NCBI GenBank assembly: GCA_002390205.1
Contig: DGOV01000094.1
Location: forward strand, 1 to 64,000
Length of the DNA: 64,000 nt
Reading direction: 5' to 3'
Origin: Proteobacteria bacterium UBA4457
GTDB taxonomy: Bacteria > Pseudomonadota > Gammaproteobacteria > Ga0077536
Shown: in pieces, positions 27,015 to 36,101 of the stretch
Position numbering within the stretch: position 1 is the stretch's first letter
How the letters are laid out: every line of letters starts with the position of its first letter
Program-made: the position numbers and the translations under genes
The notes under the pieces: generated by a model
Database searches by the model: none
Seen by the model: only the letters and a program-made list of their open reading frames with translations
Told to the model about the DNA's origin: nothing

Positions 27015-27854
27015 GTGGATAGCACAACTCAGCGAACAGATATGGATGTATATTGGAATGGGGCCGGTGGAGAAAAATGGGTTAATAATTTAACCCACTT
27101 AGAATCAGTTATCGCTCCTGTCGGCAAACACCTGCTGAGCTCTCTGCCTTTAAACAAAACAACTAGCGTGTTGGATATTGGATGCGGTGGTGGTTTAGTT
27201 GCATCAAAAGTAGCGGAGTTGATCAAAGATAAAGGTAGGGTTCTAGGGGCAGATATTTCAAGCGCTATTTTGCAGGAGAGCACCAGGCTTTATGGCAGCA
27301 TGTCTAACTTAGAATTTCAGGTTTGCGATGCTGAGACGCATGCATTTGAGTCCTCGAGTTATGATTTGGTGATTTCAAGATTTGGCATTATGTTTTTTGT
27401 GGATCCGTATGCAGCTTTTAGAAATATTTATTCCGCGATTAAGCCTGGTGGCTTTCTTCGAATGGCTTGCTGGCAGCCGGCGAAAGAAAACCCGTGGATG
27501 ATGAAAGCATCTGCTGCTGCGTTTGAAGTTTTAGAGCGGCCACCTGCACCACAGCCAGGAGAGCCAGGGCCTTTTTCTTTAGGCGAAGAGTCTCTCGTCA
27601 TAGATATCCTTAAAAAATCCGGCTTTGGCAACATCACCATGCAGCCAATTGCAGAGATGCTGAACATGGGGAGTTTGGACGCAGCGCTATCTTTAATGAC
27701 TCAATTGGGTCCTGCCGCAAAGCCACTCTCGGAGGCTAGTGCAACCGACAAAATCGAGGCGTTGAGGTTGATGAAAGTTGCGCTTTCAGAAGGCTTGACC
27801 CCCCAAGGTGTAGAATTGGCGGGAGCCTTCTGGTTAGTCGGTGCAGAGGCTTAG
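27015..27854 (+). CDS. Class I SAM-dependent methyltransferase
   Basis: The 279-aa protein starts at a GTG with AAGGAG eight bases upstream. Motif I LDIGCGGG (about 53-60) and the following acidic GADIS mark SAM binding, and CDAETHAF plus the SYDLVISRFG motif complete the Rossmann core. It resembles UbiE-like methyltransferases acting on small molecules. It follows the dipeptidase gene by 21 bp. Substrate unknown. Confidence 0.86.
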   Translation: MDSTTQRTDMDVYWNGAGGEKWVNNLTHLESVIAPVGKHLLSSLPLNKTTSVLDIGCGGGLVASKVAELIKDKGRVLGADISSAILQESTRLYGSMSNLEFQVCDAETHAFESSSYDLVISRFGIMFFVDPYAAFRNIYSAIKPGGFLRMACWQPAKENPWMMKASAAAFEVLERPPAPQPGEPGPFSLGEESLVIDILKKSGFGNITMQPIAEMLNMGSLDAALSLMTQLGPAAKPLSEASATDKIEALRLMKVALSEGLTPQGVELAGAFWLVGAEA

Positions 27855-27879
27855 GATAGTTAGCCAAACGGCAGTTTTC

Positions 27880-29610
27880 TCATGCTGCGCTTTTTTTTCG
27901 TTGACTTTCCGCACTCATCCCATGTCTCAATAGTTGTCCAGAGAAGGTGTTTGTTTGCTGATCATCTTTTATAGTTACCTCTCCGTTTACCAGAATATAT
28001 TTATATCCTTTAGCTTTTTGAACTCGCCTCCACTCCCCACCAGGAAGGTCATGTACTACTTCTGGAGGCGTAATTTCTAAATTCTCTAGGTCATAGACGA
28101 TAATATCTGCAGGGGCTCCAACCTTCAGTACTCCTCGACCTTTACACCCAGCTAGCTCAGCAGGGAGTGCAGATAGTCGCCAGTGTGCATCTTCTAGACT
28201 CAACATTTTTTCATCGCGTACTATTTTAATAAGTGTTTCGGTTGGGTACCTACCTGCAGTTAGGAATTTTGTATGAGCTCCACCGTCAGAAACACCGAAT
28301 AGGATGTAAGGCACATCGACGACTTCTTTTAGTAAATCGAGCCGAGTGCCAGGAGGTGCCGCGAAAAACTCGGTTTCTAATTTATCAGCCACAACTATGT
28401 CCAACATAACATCGACAGGATCTTTCCCTGTTTTTTCTGCAATGAGTCCAATGGTATGGTCAAGCCATTGCTGTGATTCGGGTGAGACTGGACCGGTGAC
28501 GACAATATTCTCGAACGGGCCAGTTACTAGTTCAGGTATCTGCGATTTTAAGGCAGGTCGTCTACCTGGATCAGCGAGCTTCTGAAGTCTCTCTTCTTGG
28601 GTCCCGACGGTTGCTTCTCGCCATGCAGGGCACTCATCGAAAAGGTTCCAATCTTCAAATGTGAATCCATAGCCTGCATCAGTTGTGAGTCCCTGTCCGT
28701 ATACGCGAATACCTTGGGACCGACACTCTTCTAGCCATGCTATAACTTTACGATGTATTTGCGGTTTAGTGTCATAAACTTGAACAACATTAAACACAAT
28801 CGGGCGACCGCTGACTTTGGCTAATTCCATTATATGCTTTTGATCTGCTTTTGGATCTCCTGAAACCATTGTCGTCTGCATGTGACCGGCATTGCGCTTA
28901 CGCAGGACTTTGGCAAATTCTAGAGAAGTTTCATCGTGCATCATGTCTGTCGGCATCGCAGTACCATCGTAATCTAGTTGGACACCAGCTGGTCCTGACG
29001 GGGGTAGTCGTTGAGCAGACCAACCGCAAGCACCTGCATCGAGTGATTTTTCCAGTAGACTACACATCTCAGTGTGTTCTTTATCGGTGGGCATTCGACC
29101 TGATTTCGCATCTTCCAAACCGAGGACCGATATCAAAATAGGGTTGACTGGGACATATGGCACGATATTGATCGCTTTTGACGTTCGGTCGACGCTATCT
29201 AAATATTCGGGGAATGACTCCCAATCCCATGGCATTCCTTCTTTCATCGAGGCTAAAGGAATGGCTTCAACTCGGGTCATAGACAGCATGGATCTCTCTC
29301 TCGCCTCAGGGGCGACCGGTGCAAACCCAAACCCACAGTTACCTATTACCACTGTCGTAATCCCATGCCATGATGAGATTGAGCAATATGGGTCCCAAAA
29401 CAATTGTGCATCATAGTGCGTATGAAGATCGACGAACCCTGGCGCGACGATGAGTCCGTTAGCATCGATAACTTTTTGGCCATCTCGCGCATCGATGTGA
29501 CCAATCTCTGTGACGACACCGTCTTTTATTCCCACATCCGCTTTATAACGAGGCATGCGCGCCCCATCTACCACAGTTCCACTTTTAATAATCGTGTCAA
29601 ACCTACTCAT
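27880..29610 (-). CDS. D-aminoacylase-type amidohydrolase
   Basis: The 576-aa protein has the amidohydrolase metal motif APGFVDLHTHYDAQ (about 57-70), then GNCGFGFAP, a pattern of the N-acyl-D-amino-acid deacylase branch, and a C-terminal beta-sandwich part (APADIIVYD). Length is typical. It would hydrolyse an N-acyl or cyclic amide in the cytoplasm. It is divergent from an SDR gene with a dyad between them. Confidence 0.85.
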   Translation of the reverse strand: MSRFDTIIKSGTVVDGARMPRYKADVGIKDGVVTEIGHIDARDGQKVIDANGLIVAPGFVDLHTHYDAQLFWDPYCSISSWHGITTVVIGNCGFGFAPVAPEARERSMLSMTRVEAIPLASMKEGMPWDWESFPEYLDSVDRTSKAINIVPYVPVNPILISVLGLEDAKSGRMPTDKEHTEMCSLLEKSLDAGACGWSAQRLPPSGPAGVQLDYDGTAMPTDMMHDETSLEFAKVLRKRNAGHMQTTMVSGDPKADQKHIMELAKVSGRPIVFNVVQVYDTKPQIHRKVIAWLEECRSQGIRVYGQGLTTDAGYGFTFEDWNLFDECPAWREATVGTQEERLQKLADPGRRPALKSQIPELVTGPFENIVVTGPVSPESQQWLDHTIGLIAEKTGKDPVDVMLDIVVADKLETEFFAAPPGTRLDLLKEVVDVPYILFGVSDGGAHTKFLTAGRYPTETLIKIVRDEKMLSLEDAHWRLSALPAELAGCKGRGVLKVGAPADIIVYDLENLEITPPEVVHDLPGGEWRRVQKAKGYKYILVNGEVTIKDDQQTNTFSGQLLRHGMSAESQRKKSAA

Positions 29611-29738
29611 ACTGAACTCCCCTATAGAAACGCAACGAAATCTCCTACCTCACGTTACAATATATCTATATTGAGTTCTGAATGTCTATAGCTAGCACGC
29701 AAACAATGGGAGCTATGCAGTTTTTCAAAAGTATCTTC

Positions 29739-29759
29739 ATAATATTTGAACGATATTAT
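29739..29759. promoter_or_regulatory. Dyad upstream of the SDR gene
   Basis: ATAATAT and ATATTAT are separated by TTGAACG. It lies in the 244-bp divergent gap between the D-aminoacylase-like and SDR genes, about 95 bp before the SDR start. Possible operator for either direction; AT-rich, so chance is not excluded. Confidence 0.35.
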
Positions 29760-29854
29760 TAGGTCGGAAATATGGTAGTTTATTCTGCCGTTATAGAAGA
29801 CGATTAATTTCCTTCTGAACTAAGGGAATAGTAGAAATTTTAAGGGGTAAAATA

Positions 29855-30730
29855 ATGAGGCTAGAAAATAAGGTTGCCATTGTCACAGGTGGAGCGGGAG
29901 GTATGGGGCGCTCAACAGTGATGCGGTTTTTAAAAGAGGGCGCTAAAGTCGTTATTGCCGACTACAATGCTGCAAGTGGGGCTGAGACGCTGGCCGAGAT
30001 CACCGGTCTCGGTTATAAGGACTCGGCACACTTTATTAAGACAGATGTAGCCTCTGAGTTAGATATTAAAGCAATGGTCGAATGCGCTGTTGATAATTTT
30101 GGGCGCGTGGATATTATGTTTAACAATGCCGGAGTAGGTGGGGTCGTTGGCCCAGTTTGGGACTTACAGGTTGAAGAGTGGGATTATACGTTTGATGTGT
30201 TGGTGAAAGGGGTTTTTTTAGGGATTAAACATGCGGCTAAGGTCATGCGGACACAAGGGGATGGCGGGGTTATTATTAATACTGCATCGGTGGCTGGTCT
30301 AAGTGGCGGTTGTGGACCATTATCTTACAGCGCAGCTAAGGCCGCTGTTGTAAATTTAACGAAGGCTGCGGCTGTCCAGTTAGCCCCTGATCGTATCCGA
30401 GTAAATGCTATTTGCCCAGGTTTTATCCTGACGGGCCTAACCCACACCAAGCACGAGTCTTTGGAGGAGGCGGGTAAGAGGATGGATTCGACGCAGCCTT
30501 TTCCAGACCATGGGACAGGTGAAGATATTGCTGGAACGGCACTATTTTTGGCTACCGAGGACTCTAGATTTGTGAATGGCGAAGCGATTGTGGTCGACGG
30601 CGCTTTAACTGCTATAGGTCCTGACATGTGGCAGAGGTGGGGTGTTCCATATGAGCGAGATATGACCAGGAATGTTGTTAATAAAGGGACGACGGGGGAC
30701 AAAAATACCCGACGTCAGCTAGGTGACTGA
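29855..30730 (+). CDS. Short-chain dehydrogenase/reductase
   Basis: The 291-aa classical SDR has TGGAGGMG cofactor motif, Asp in IADYN (NAD preference), NNAG, and the Ser-Tyr-x3-Lys set in SVAGLSGG...SYSAAKAA. It has about 30 extra residues after the usual VDGA end, rich in polar and charged residues. It may act on an alcohol or steroid-like hydroxyl. AAGGGG precedes the start. A GST gene follows after 117 bp on the same strand. Confidence 0.9.
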   Translation: MRLENKVAIVTGGAGGMGRSTVMRFLKEGAKVVIADYNAASGAETLAEITGLGYKDSAHFIKTDVASELDIKAMVECAVDNFGRVDIMFNNAGVGGVVGPVWDLQVEEWDYTFDVLVKGVFLGIKHAAKVMRTQGDGGVIINTASVAGLSGGCGPLSYSAAKAAVVNLTKAAAVQLAPDRIRVNAICPGFILTGLTHTKHESLEEAGKRMDSTQPFPDHGTGEDIAGTALFLATEDSRFVNGEAIVVDGALTAIGPDMWQRWGVPYERDMTRNVVNKGTTGDKNTRRQLGD

Positions 30731-30847
30731 AGACTTTAATTACGAATGATTCTGAAACCGTTTTAAATTCTTAAAACTAGGCAATACTCTGCCACATATG
30801 CCCTGGTAAGTTGAGTTTTGCAGTTATTATTGAAAGGAGTTGGAAGA

Positions 30848-31489
30848 TTGATTAAATTGTATGGTGTCGCGATCAGTAACTATTTTAGTGCCGCTAAGGC
30901 TGCGTTCATAGAGAAGCAAATACCGTTTGAAGAAATCAAAGTGTTCCCTAGTCAGAAGCCTGAGGTGCTAGCCCAGAGTCATATGGGTAAGGTTCCGTGG
31001 ATAGACGTGGATGGCGAGATTCTTACGGAGTTAAATGTTATCTTTGATTATCTGGAAGATAGTCAGCTGAAGTCCCCTATGTATCCTTCCGACCCCTTTG
31101 AGCGCGCTAAAGTCAAAGAGCTCATAAGAATTGTCGAGCTGTATATCGACGCACCTGCAAGGCGGCATGTTGGTACTACCTACTTTGGAGCACCTCTAGA
31201 ACCTACTGCTTTTAAAGAAGTTAGGTCTGTCGTAGAAAACGGGATAAGAGCACTTTTAAAAGTAGCTAAATTTGATCAATATATTGCAGGTGAAAATTTT
31301 ACTTTTGCAGATATTGCGGCGTATTTTCATATAAATTTTGCTCAGATGAATATGGTCAAAATTTATGACTGGGATATGATATCGGATATTGCCCCATTGG
31401 CGGATTATTTGCAGCTAGTCGGACAACGTCCGTCAGTCAAGGAAACCAATCGGATTATGCAGCTAGAGTTCAGCAAAATGGCTTCATAG
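30848..31489 (+). CDS. Glutathione S-transferase family protein
   Basis: The product is 213 aa from a TTG at 30848, chosen because AAAGGAG stands eight bases upstream; an earlier TTG at 30818 would add ten residues with no fit. The N-terminal thioredoxin fold has KVPWIDVDGEIL with the cis-Pro and the ELNVIFDYLED motif. The helical domain contains the GENFTFADIA N-capping box. Typical small-molecule GST; substrate unknown. Confidence 0.87.
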   Translation: MIKLYGVAISNYFSAAKAAFIEKQIPFEEIKVFPSQKPEVLAQSHMGKVPWIDVDGEILTELNVIFDYLEDSQLKSPMYPSDPFERAKVKELIRIVELYIDAPARRHVGTTYFGAPLEPTAFKEVRSVVENGIRALLKVAKFDQYIAGENFTFADIAAYFHINFAQMNMVKIYDWDMISDIAPLADYLQLVGQRPSVKETNRIMQLEFSKMAS

Positions 31490-31502
31490 TAAGATTGCGA
31501 AG

Positions 31503-31709
31503 TCAGCCCCTAAGATTTAGGTCAGACGATAACCAGAGGGTAAAGCAGGGAGCAAGGTACCTGATTATCGTCACGACCAAGGGCCTTAAATAGGGAGGGC
31601 CCGTCCTTATAAGCAACGCTTCAGCCGCACTTCTTTGCTGGCTTGCTAAAAGTGTACCAACTCGCTGCAATAAGGCCCTTAGTTTAATAGGAATAATTCT
31701 CATATGCAA
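31503..31709 (-). CDS. Possible 68-aa protein of unknown function
   Basis: A minus-strand frame starts ATGCATATG at 31709, next to the Fur-like palindrome, and runs 68 codons. The product is basic and hydrophobic with no recognised family. The DNA beneath it is rich in inverted repeats, so it may be a chance frame within a structured element rather than a gene. Confidence 0.2.
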   Translation of the reverse strand: MHMRIIPIKLRALLQRVGTLLASQQRSAAEALLIRTGPPYLRPLVVTIIRYLAPCFTLWLSSDLNLRG

Positions 31710-31710
31710 G

Positions 31711-31725
31711 TAATAATCATTATTA
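31711..31725. promoter_or_regulatory. Fur-box-like palindrome
   Basis: TAATAATCATTATTA is a perfect 7-1-7 dyad close to the Fur consensus half-site. An adjacent stretch reads ATGAGAATTATT on the other strand, typical of overlapping Fur sites. It is about 110 bp upstream of the aldehyde oxidoreductase and just upstream of the minus-strand 68-codon frame. Confidence 0.5.
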
Positions 31726-31833
31726 ATTAATGCCCTCCTCGCGACACTGCTGAAATTAAATAATATGAATCTCTCTGGATGCGTGTGATAATCGAGTAAG
31801 AACTAACTCAATTAACCGTAGAGGTAAGTGCAG

Positions 31834-33576
31834 ATGGCGCAGGTTTGGGATAACGATAAAATTATTTATGTGGACATGACCGCATTGTCCGTGAAAGTTG
31901 AAGACTTTAAGCCAGAGTGGAAGATGCTAGGTGGCCGAGCGCTGTCAGCAAAGCTAATGTTAGAGTTATGCGATCCAAAGTGTGATCCGCTAGGCCCAGA
32001 AAACGTTCTTGTTTTTGCTCCAGGGACTTTAAGTGGGACCTCCGCTCCGACCTCTGGAAGGATTTCTATGGGTTGCAAAAGTCCTCTGACGGGTGGAATT
32101 AAGGAGGCTAATGCCGGGGGCGACCCAGGACAGGATCTAATGAAGATTGGATACCGAGCGGTTGTAGTTGTTGGTCAACCCTCCGATATGGACAGACGTT
32201 GGGGTTTACGAGTACTAGAGAATAATGTTGAGCTCGTTCCTGCTGATGAATACAAAGGTCTTTGGAACTACGCTTGCTGCGAGAAACTGCTCTCTCAGGA
32301 ATCTTCTGCCGCTTCGGCAATATCTATAGGCCCTGCTGGGGAAATGATGCTTAGGGGTGCTTCGATAGCATGTACCGATAGCGATAAGGATCGTCGACCG
32401 GCTCGACAGGCCGCGCGAGGCGGAGTTGGTGCGGTGATGGGAGCTAAGTGCCTCAAATGGATTATGGTTGATGCGACTAAGAAACCCACACGAAAACCAG
32501 TAGATAGAAAAGGGTTCTCACAATATACGAAGGCGTTCAGCCAAGACTATTTGTCTACTCGACATGCAAATTTCAAATACGGGACTAGTGCGGTCGTGCC
32601 AGCAGCTAATATGCTTCATACGTTTCCTTATAAAAACAGGACAGAAGGAAGAAACCCTGAGTTTGAAAACCTTGACGGCGCTCGCATTCGAGAGTCCTTC
32701 GAGAGCCGAGGGGGTGCGATGCATAACTGTATGACAGGTTGTATCGTTCAATGCTCAAATATAGTTCATGATAAAGATGGTAACTATCTAACTTCGGCTC
32801 TAGAGTTCGAAACTTTGACTCTGTTAGGCTCTTGTTGTGCGATTAATAATTGGGAAGATGTTGCTGATTTGGATAGACTCTGCGACGAAATTGGACTTGA
32901 TACGATTGAAACAGGTGCCGCGATTGCTGTTTTCATGGATTCTGGTGGCATGGAATGGGGTGACGCTGAAGGAGCTAAAGACCTTTTAAGAAAAGAGATG
33001 GTTAACGGAACAGAGCTGGGAAAAAATATTGGACATGGCGCCCTAGCGATTGGGACTGCTAGAGGCCATGACAGAATTCCAGTTGCGAAAGGACAAGCTA
33101 TGCCGGCATGGGATCCTCGCCCGCTTAAAGCTACAGGTATTACTTATGCTAGTAGTGCTATGGGTGCCGATCATACAGCAGGTCTAGTAATCGATCCGAA
33201 AATTACAGGTGAAGCTGCGGTGGTGGCATCTCAGGAAATTCAGATTGTTAACGCGATTTGTGATTCTACTGGTTTTTGCATGTTTTTAGGCCCAACTATT
33301 GACGAAACCCGTCAATTTTTAACGCCTTTTTTTGGTGAGGAAGTCTCCCGCGAAGAAGTTGCCGATATTGGTTGGCAGTGTTTGTTAGATGAATGGGAAT
33401 TCAATGATAAAGCCGGTTTCTCTGATGCGGATGATGATATGGCTCCATGTCTCAGAGACGAAGGAATTGGTCCAGATCACGCTTTCAAATTCGACATTAC
33501 CGCAGATTTAATTGCTATGGCAAAAGTTCGTCAGCCTCTTACAGAGACGTTTTACTCAAAATCACCTGCTGGCTAG
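31834..33576 (+). CDS. Aldehyde ferredoxin oxidoreductase (tungsten-pterin enzyme)
   Basis: The product is 580 aa from the ATG at 31834, with GAGG nine bases upstream; a GTG six bases earlier is less likely. It has the AOR N-terminal pterin-binding pattern SGRISMGCKSPLTGGI and AGGDPG. Fe-S ligands are Cys299, Cys303, Cys307 (CMTGCIVQC) and Cys482 in DSTGFC. The first two are three residues apart rather than two. The family oxidises aldehydes to acids with ferredoxin. No ferredoxin or tungsten transport gene is adjacent. Unusual for a presumed aerobe. Confidence 0.85.
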   Translation: MAQVWDNDKIIYVDMTALSVKVEDFKPEWKMLGGRALSAKLMLELCDPKCDPLGPENVLVFAPGTLSGTSAPTSGRISMGCKSPLTGGIKEANAGGDPGQDLMKIGYRAVVVVGQPSDMDRRWGLRVLENNVELVPADEYKGLWNYACCEKLLSQESSAASAISIGPAGEMMLRGASIACTDSDKDRRPARQAARGGVGAVMGAKCLKWIMVDATKKPTRKPVDRKGFSQYTKAFSQDYLSTRHANFKYGTSAVVPAANMLHTFPYKNRTEGRNPEFENLDGARIRESFESRGGAMHNCMTGCIVQCSNIVHDKDGNYLTSALEFETLTLLGSCCAINNWEDVADLDRLCDEIGLDTIETGAAIAVFMDSGGMEWGDAEGAKDLLRKEMVNGTELGKNIGHGALAIGTARGHDRIPVAKGQAMPAWDPRPLKATGITYASSAMGADHTAGLVIDPKITGEAAVVASQEIQIVNAICDSTGFCMFLGPTIDETRQFLTPFFGEEVSREEVADIGWQCLLDEWEFNDKAGFSDADDDMAPCLRDEGIGPDHAFKFDITADLIAMAKVRQPLTETFYSKSPAG

Positions 33577-33588
33577 ACAAAGTTGTGT

Positions 33589-33626
33589 CTCTCCCTCTCA
33601 GCTTACCAAAAGCTGTAATGGGAGAG
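33589..33626 (+). repeat. Two-part hairpin after the aldehyde oxidoreductase
   Basis: CTCTCCC pairs with GGGAGAG and, inside it, CAGCTT pairs with AAGCTG around ACCA. It starts 12 bp after the stop. No T-run follows, so it is a 3'-end stabiliser or a factor-dependent stop rather than a classical terminator. Confidence 0.6.
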
Positions 33627-33821
33627 GAACAGGTCATAATTTGAATTTCTGTTTGCTACTGTTTACAAGGTAGTAAATTTAAGTCGCGGTTATGTCGTAT
33701 GAGCCTTTTGGAATAAGATAGCGGCAACGCTTATCCTAGTCATCTGAAACGGACTAATGTTAAACAGCCCTAAACGTTACGGTTATTTCAGTGGTTCATA
33801 AAAAGTGAGGTGGGAGAAGTT

Positions 33822-34139
33822 GTGATCCAAAAACGCTCGATCTGTCCAATCTCACAGGCTCTAGACCTCGTAGGCGATAAATGGACGCTCCTGATTGTCC
33901 GCGATATTGGAATACTAGGAAAACACAGTTTTACTGATATATCAGCGTCACCTGAGCGGATACCCCCTGCGACACTAACCTGCAGATTAGAGCTGTTAAT
34001 TAGAGAAGATATTCTCTTGAAAGAGTGTATCTCTGGAGGGCCAGGCCGTCAATATAGATACACTCTTACAAAAAAAGGAGAAGATCTAATCCCTGTGCTT
34101 ACTGCTATGCAGAGCTGGAGCAAGATCCATAACGGGTAG
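33822..34139 (+). CDS. HxlR-family transcriptional regulator
   Basis: The product is 105 aa from a GTG at 33822 (GGAG five bases upstream); a GTG at 33810 is possible. It has the family opening CPISQALDLVGDKWTLLIVRDI by pattern, a winged helix with ERIPPATLTCRLELL and the wing YRYTLTKKG. The conserved Cys at the start is often redox- or aldehyde-sensing in this family. It lies downstream of the aldehyde oxidoreductase, which would suit control of that gene. Confidence 0.9.
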   Translation: MIQKRSICPISQALDLVGDKWTLLIVRDIGILGKHSFTDISASPERIPPATLTCRLELLIREDILLKECISGGPGRQYRYTLTKKGEDLIPVLTAMQSWSKIHNG

Positions 34140-34232
34140 GCTTCTCTAAAAAGAAGCTCTAACGATAAGGTGGAGATATTTTGCTTCGTGCGAGGTCAGA
34201 GTCAAGCTAAGTGCGAGTCACTAACTGCCGAA

Positions 34233-34745
34233 TCACTTTAGATGTGAGCGAATTGCGTCTATACCCTCTTGTGCGCACTGCTCGTCTTGATCTCCCGTAG
34301 CACCACTGACTCCTACTCCTCCGATCTGCACACCGCTTTCCGTTATGATCGGCACTCCACCGGGAAATATGACGAATCCAGGGACTCCGTCGATCCCGTA
34401 TGGCTTGTCAGGATTTTTATAGTTGAGATCACCTAGAGATCGCGTAGTACGAGGTAATCCAGCTGAGGTGTGTCCCTTGAGTTGAGCTACCTTTATACTG
34501 TGGAGATAGGCCCCATCTTGTCTCCGAAAGAGTTTCAAATTTGCTCCTTCATCATAAATGGCGATATTCACTTTGCGCCATCCTTCCGCCAGAGCTTTTT
34601 TTTCGCAAGTATCAGCAATTATATTTGCCATTTCTAGGGTCAAGTAGGGCTTTTGTAGGAGTGGAAAGGCCAAGATCGGGAATACAATCAAGACGACGTA
34701 GCAAGCTAAATGTATTTTCCTAGTAGTCCGTATAAAATTAAACAC
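34233..34745 (-). CDS. GlcG/HbpS-type haem-binding domain protein, membrane-anchored or secreted
   Basis: The 170-aa protein starts at a GTG with GAGGA seven bases upstream. A basic N-terminus and hydrophobic stretch (about 12-31) form a signal or anchor. The remainder matches the GlcG/HbpS (DUF336) fold, with the pattern FPGGVPIITESGVQIGGVGVSGATGDQDEQCAQ. The family binds small ligands or haem; its role here is not defined. It lies about 80 bp downstream of the LLM gene. Confidence 0.83.
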   Translation of the reverse strand: MFNFIRTTRKIHLACYVVLIVFPILAFPLLQKPYLTLEMANIIADTCEKKALAEGWRKVNIAIYDEGANLKLFRRQDGAYLHSIKVAQLKGHTSAGLPRTTRSLGDLNYKNPDKPYGIDGVPGFVIFPGGVPIITESGVQIGGVGVSGATGDQDEQCAQEGIDAIRSHLK

Positions 34746-34822
34746 GCTATCTTCCTCTTACTTCATATTCACTATAATTTCCTGTGTACAGAAGTGGTTT
34801 AGACCTCATGGTACAAAAACTT

Positions 34823-35809
34823 TTAACTTATCTTTGGCATGATATCGTGCTTCAAACGCCTTAAATCCTCTATGGTTTTTTCAGTTGGTGTACCTGAAAA
34901 CGGAGGCCAAAGCATTGGCATTGTCATGCCCGATTCTTTATACCGACTGAGATTCGTTGCAATTTGATCGACTGTACCCACCATAGTCGGAGTTAGTTTT
35001 CCATTGGACGTCTGATCGGTTTTGTCTTTAGTAATTTCAAATGGCATCATGCTCGAGATTTCTAGTTCATCGATATTGTGGCCGCCTTCAATTTTTTTAA
35101 GCTCCTCGCCGATAGCACCTCTCCATGTAGATATAGCCTCAGGTGTATCCATTATTCCTATCCATCCGTCCAATCCATACTTTGCAACTCTTTTTGCTGC
35201 TACTTCAGGGTTAACCAATCCTGAAAAATACATAGGTGGGCGAGGCTTTTGTAATGGCTTTGCTCCAAATCCGCATTTTTCAAACGATGCAAATTCGCCA
35301 TCATACTCGAACACTTCATTCCCCCAAATACCTTGCATGACTTCGATCGTTTCTCGCACGTGTTTATTTCTCTTTTTATATGTATGTGCGGCACCCGTAG
35401 CTTGGAATTCCTCTGGCATCCAGCCTGCGCCTACCCCTACATTAATTCTTCCGCGAGACAGTTGATCCCAAGTAGCTATTTCAGTTGCCATTACAGCAGG
35501 GGCTCTAAATGGGGTGACAATAACGCTTACACCAAGACGAATTTTTTTTGTAATAGCTGCAAGGTAGGGGATGAGGGGCGGACCTTGTAACCACTCACCG
35601 CGAGAAGTCACAGGAAGCTGGTTGGGCATTTCTTTCATAGTACCGAAAGATTTTATTAACTCACCTCTATCTGATGATTCGGGAACGACGATACGGTCAA
35701 GTGTCCAAAGTGAATCAAATTCAAGTTCTTCAGCTACTTTCGCAAGCTCGTCTATTTCATCTATAGAAATTTTATCCCTGAAGTTAGGCAGGTAGAGTGC
35801 AAGTTTCAT
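34823..35809 (-). CDS. LLM-class flavin-dependent oxidoreductase
   Basis: The 328-aa protein has the luciferase-like TIM barrel pattern: LYLPNF start, AEELEFDSLWTLDR, the LGVSVIVTPFRAP strand, and GRINVGVGAGWMPEEF. This matches the F420/FMN-dependent LLM family of oxidoreductases and monooxygenases. A separate flavin reductase would be needed if FMN is used; none adjoins it. Substrate unknown. Confidence 0.88.
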   Translation of the reverse strand: MKLALYLPNFRDKISIDEIDELAKVAEELEFDSLWTLDRIVVPESSDRGELIKSFGTMKEMPNQLPVTSRGEWLQGPPLIPYLAAITKKIRLGVSVIVTPFRAPAVMATEIATWDQLSRGRINVGVGAGWMPEEFQATGAAHTYKKRNKHVRETIEVMQGIWGNEVFEYDGEFASFEKCGFGAKPLQKPRPPMYFSGLVNPEVAAKRVAKYGLDGWIGIMDTPEAISTWRGAIGEELKKIEGGHNIDELEISSMMPFEITKDKTDQTSNGKLTPTMVGTVDQIATNLSRYKESGMTMPMLWPPFSGTPTEKTIEDLRRLKHDIMPKIS

Positions 35810-35896
35810 TAGAGTCCCCTTTTCTAAGCATAAGTTATTATGAGCATAAATATTCTAAATGCCAACTTGATTAGTGGAACGTGATCTCTATGATAA

Positions 35897-35908
35897 GCAG
35901 GTACCTGC
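35897..35908. promoter_or_regulatory. 12-bp perfect palindrome upstream of the LLM gene
   Basis: GCAGGTACCTGC is a continuous perfect palindrome in the 292-bp divergent gap between the LLM and ion-channel genes, about 90 bp upstream of the LLM start. It may be an operator. Nothing else is recognised in the gap. Confidence 0.3.
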
Positions 35909-36101
35909 CTGAATAGGCTTTTCATTCTTCAAGCTGAAAATATTTGGCTGAGTCCAAACTCTTGAACTATTGTTGTAAAGACGATGACGATACGTGAAAC
36001 TCATAATTAATCATATAATAGTGTTGTCGATCTGAGCAAAGATGACCCTGTCGTCTGCCCGTAATTTCAATTTTTAAATTAACTGGAAAAAAACCACTTA
36101 T

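Larger units (their letters stand above)
31490..31833. other. Structured intergenic region with three inverted repeats
   Basis: This gap of about 340 bp contains CCTAA-GAT-TTAGG (31509-31521), GACGATAA/TTATCGTC (31525-31572) and a perfect 10-bp pair AAGGGCCTTA/TAAGGCCCTT (31579-31680). A Fur-like palindrome lies just to the right. The spacing suggests a folded RNA of about 170 nt, or part of a mobile or relic element. No known RNA class is recognised. Confidence 0.4.
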
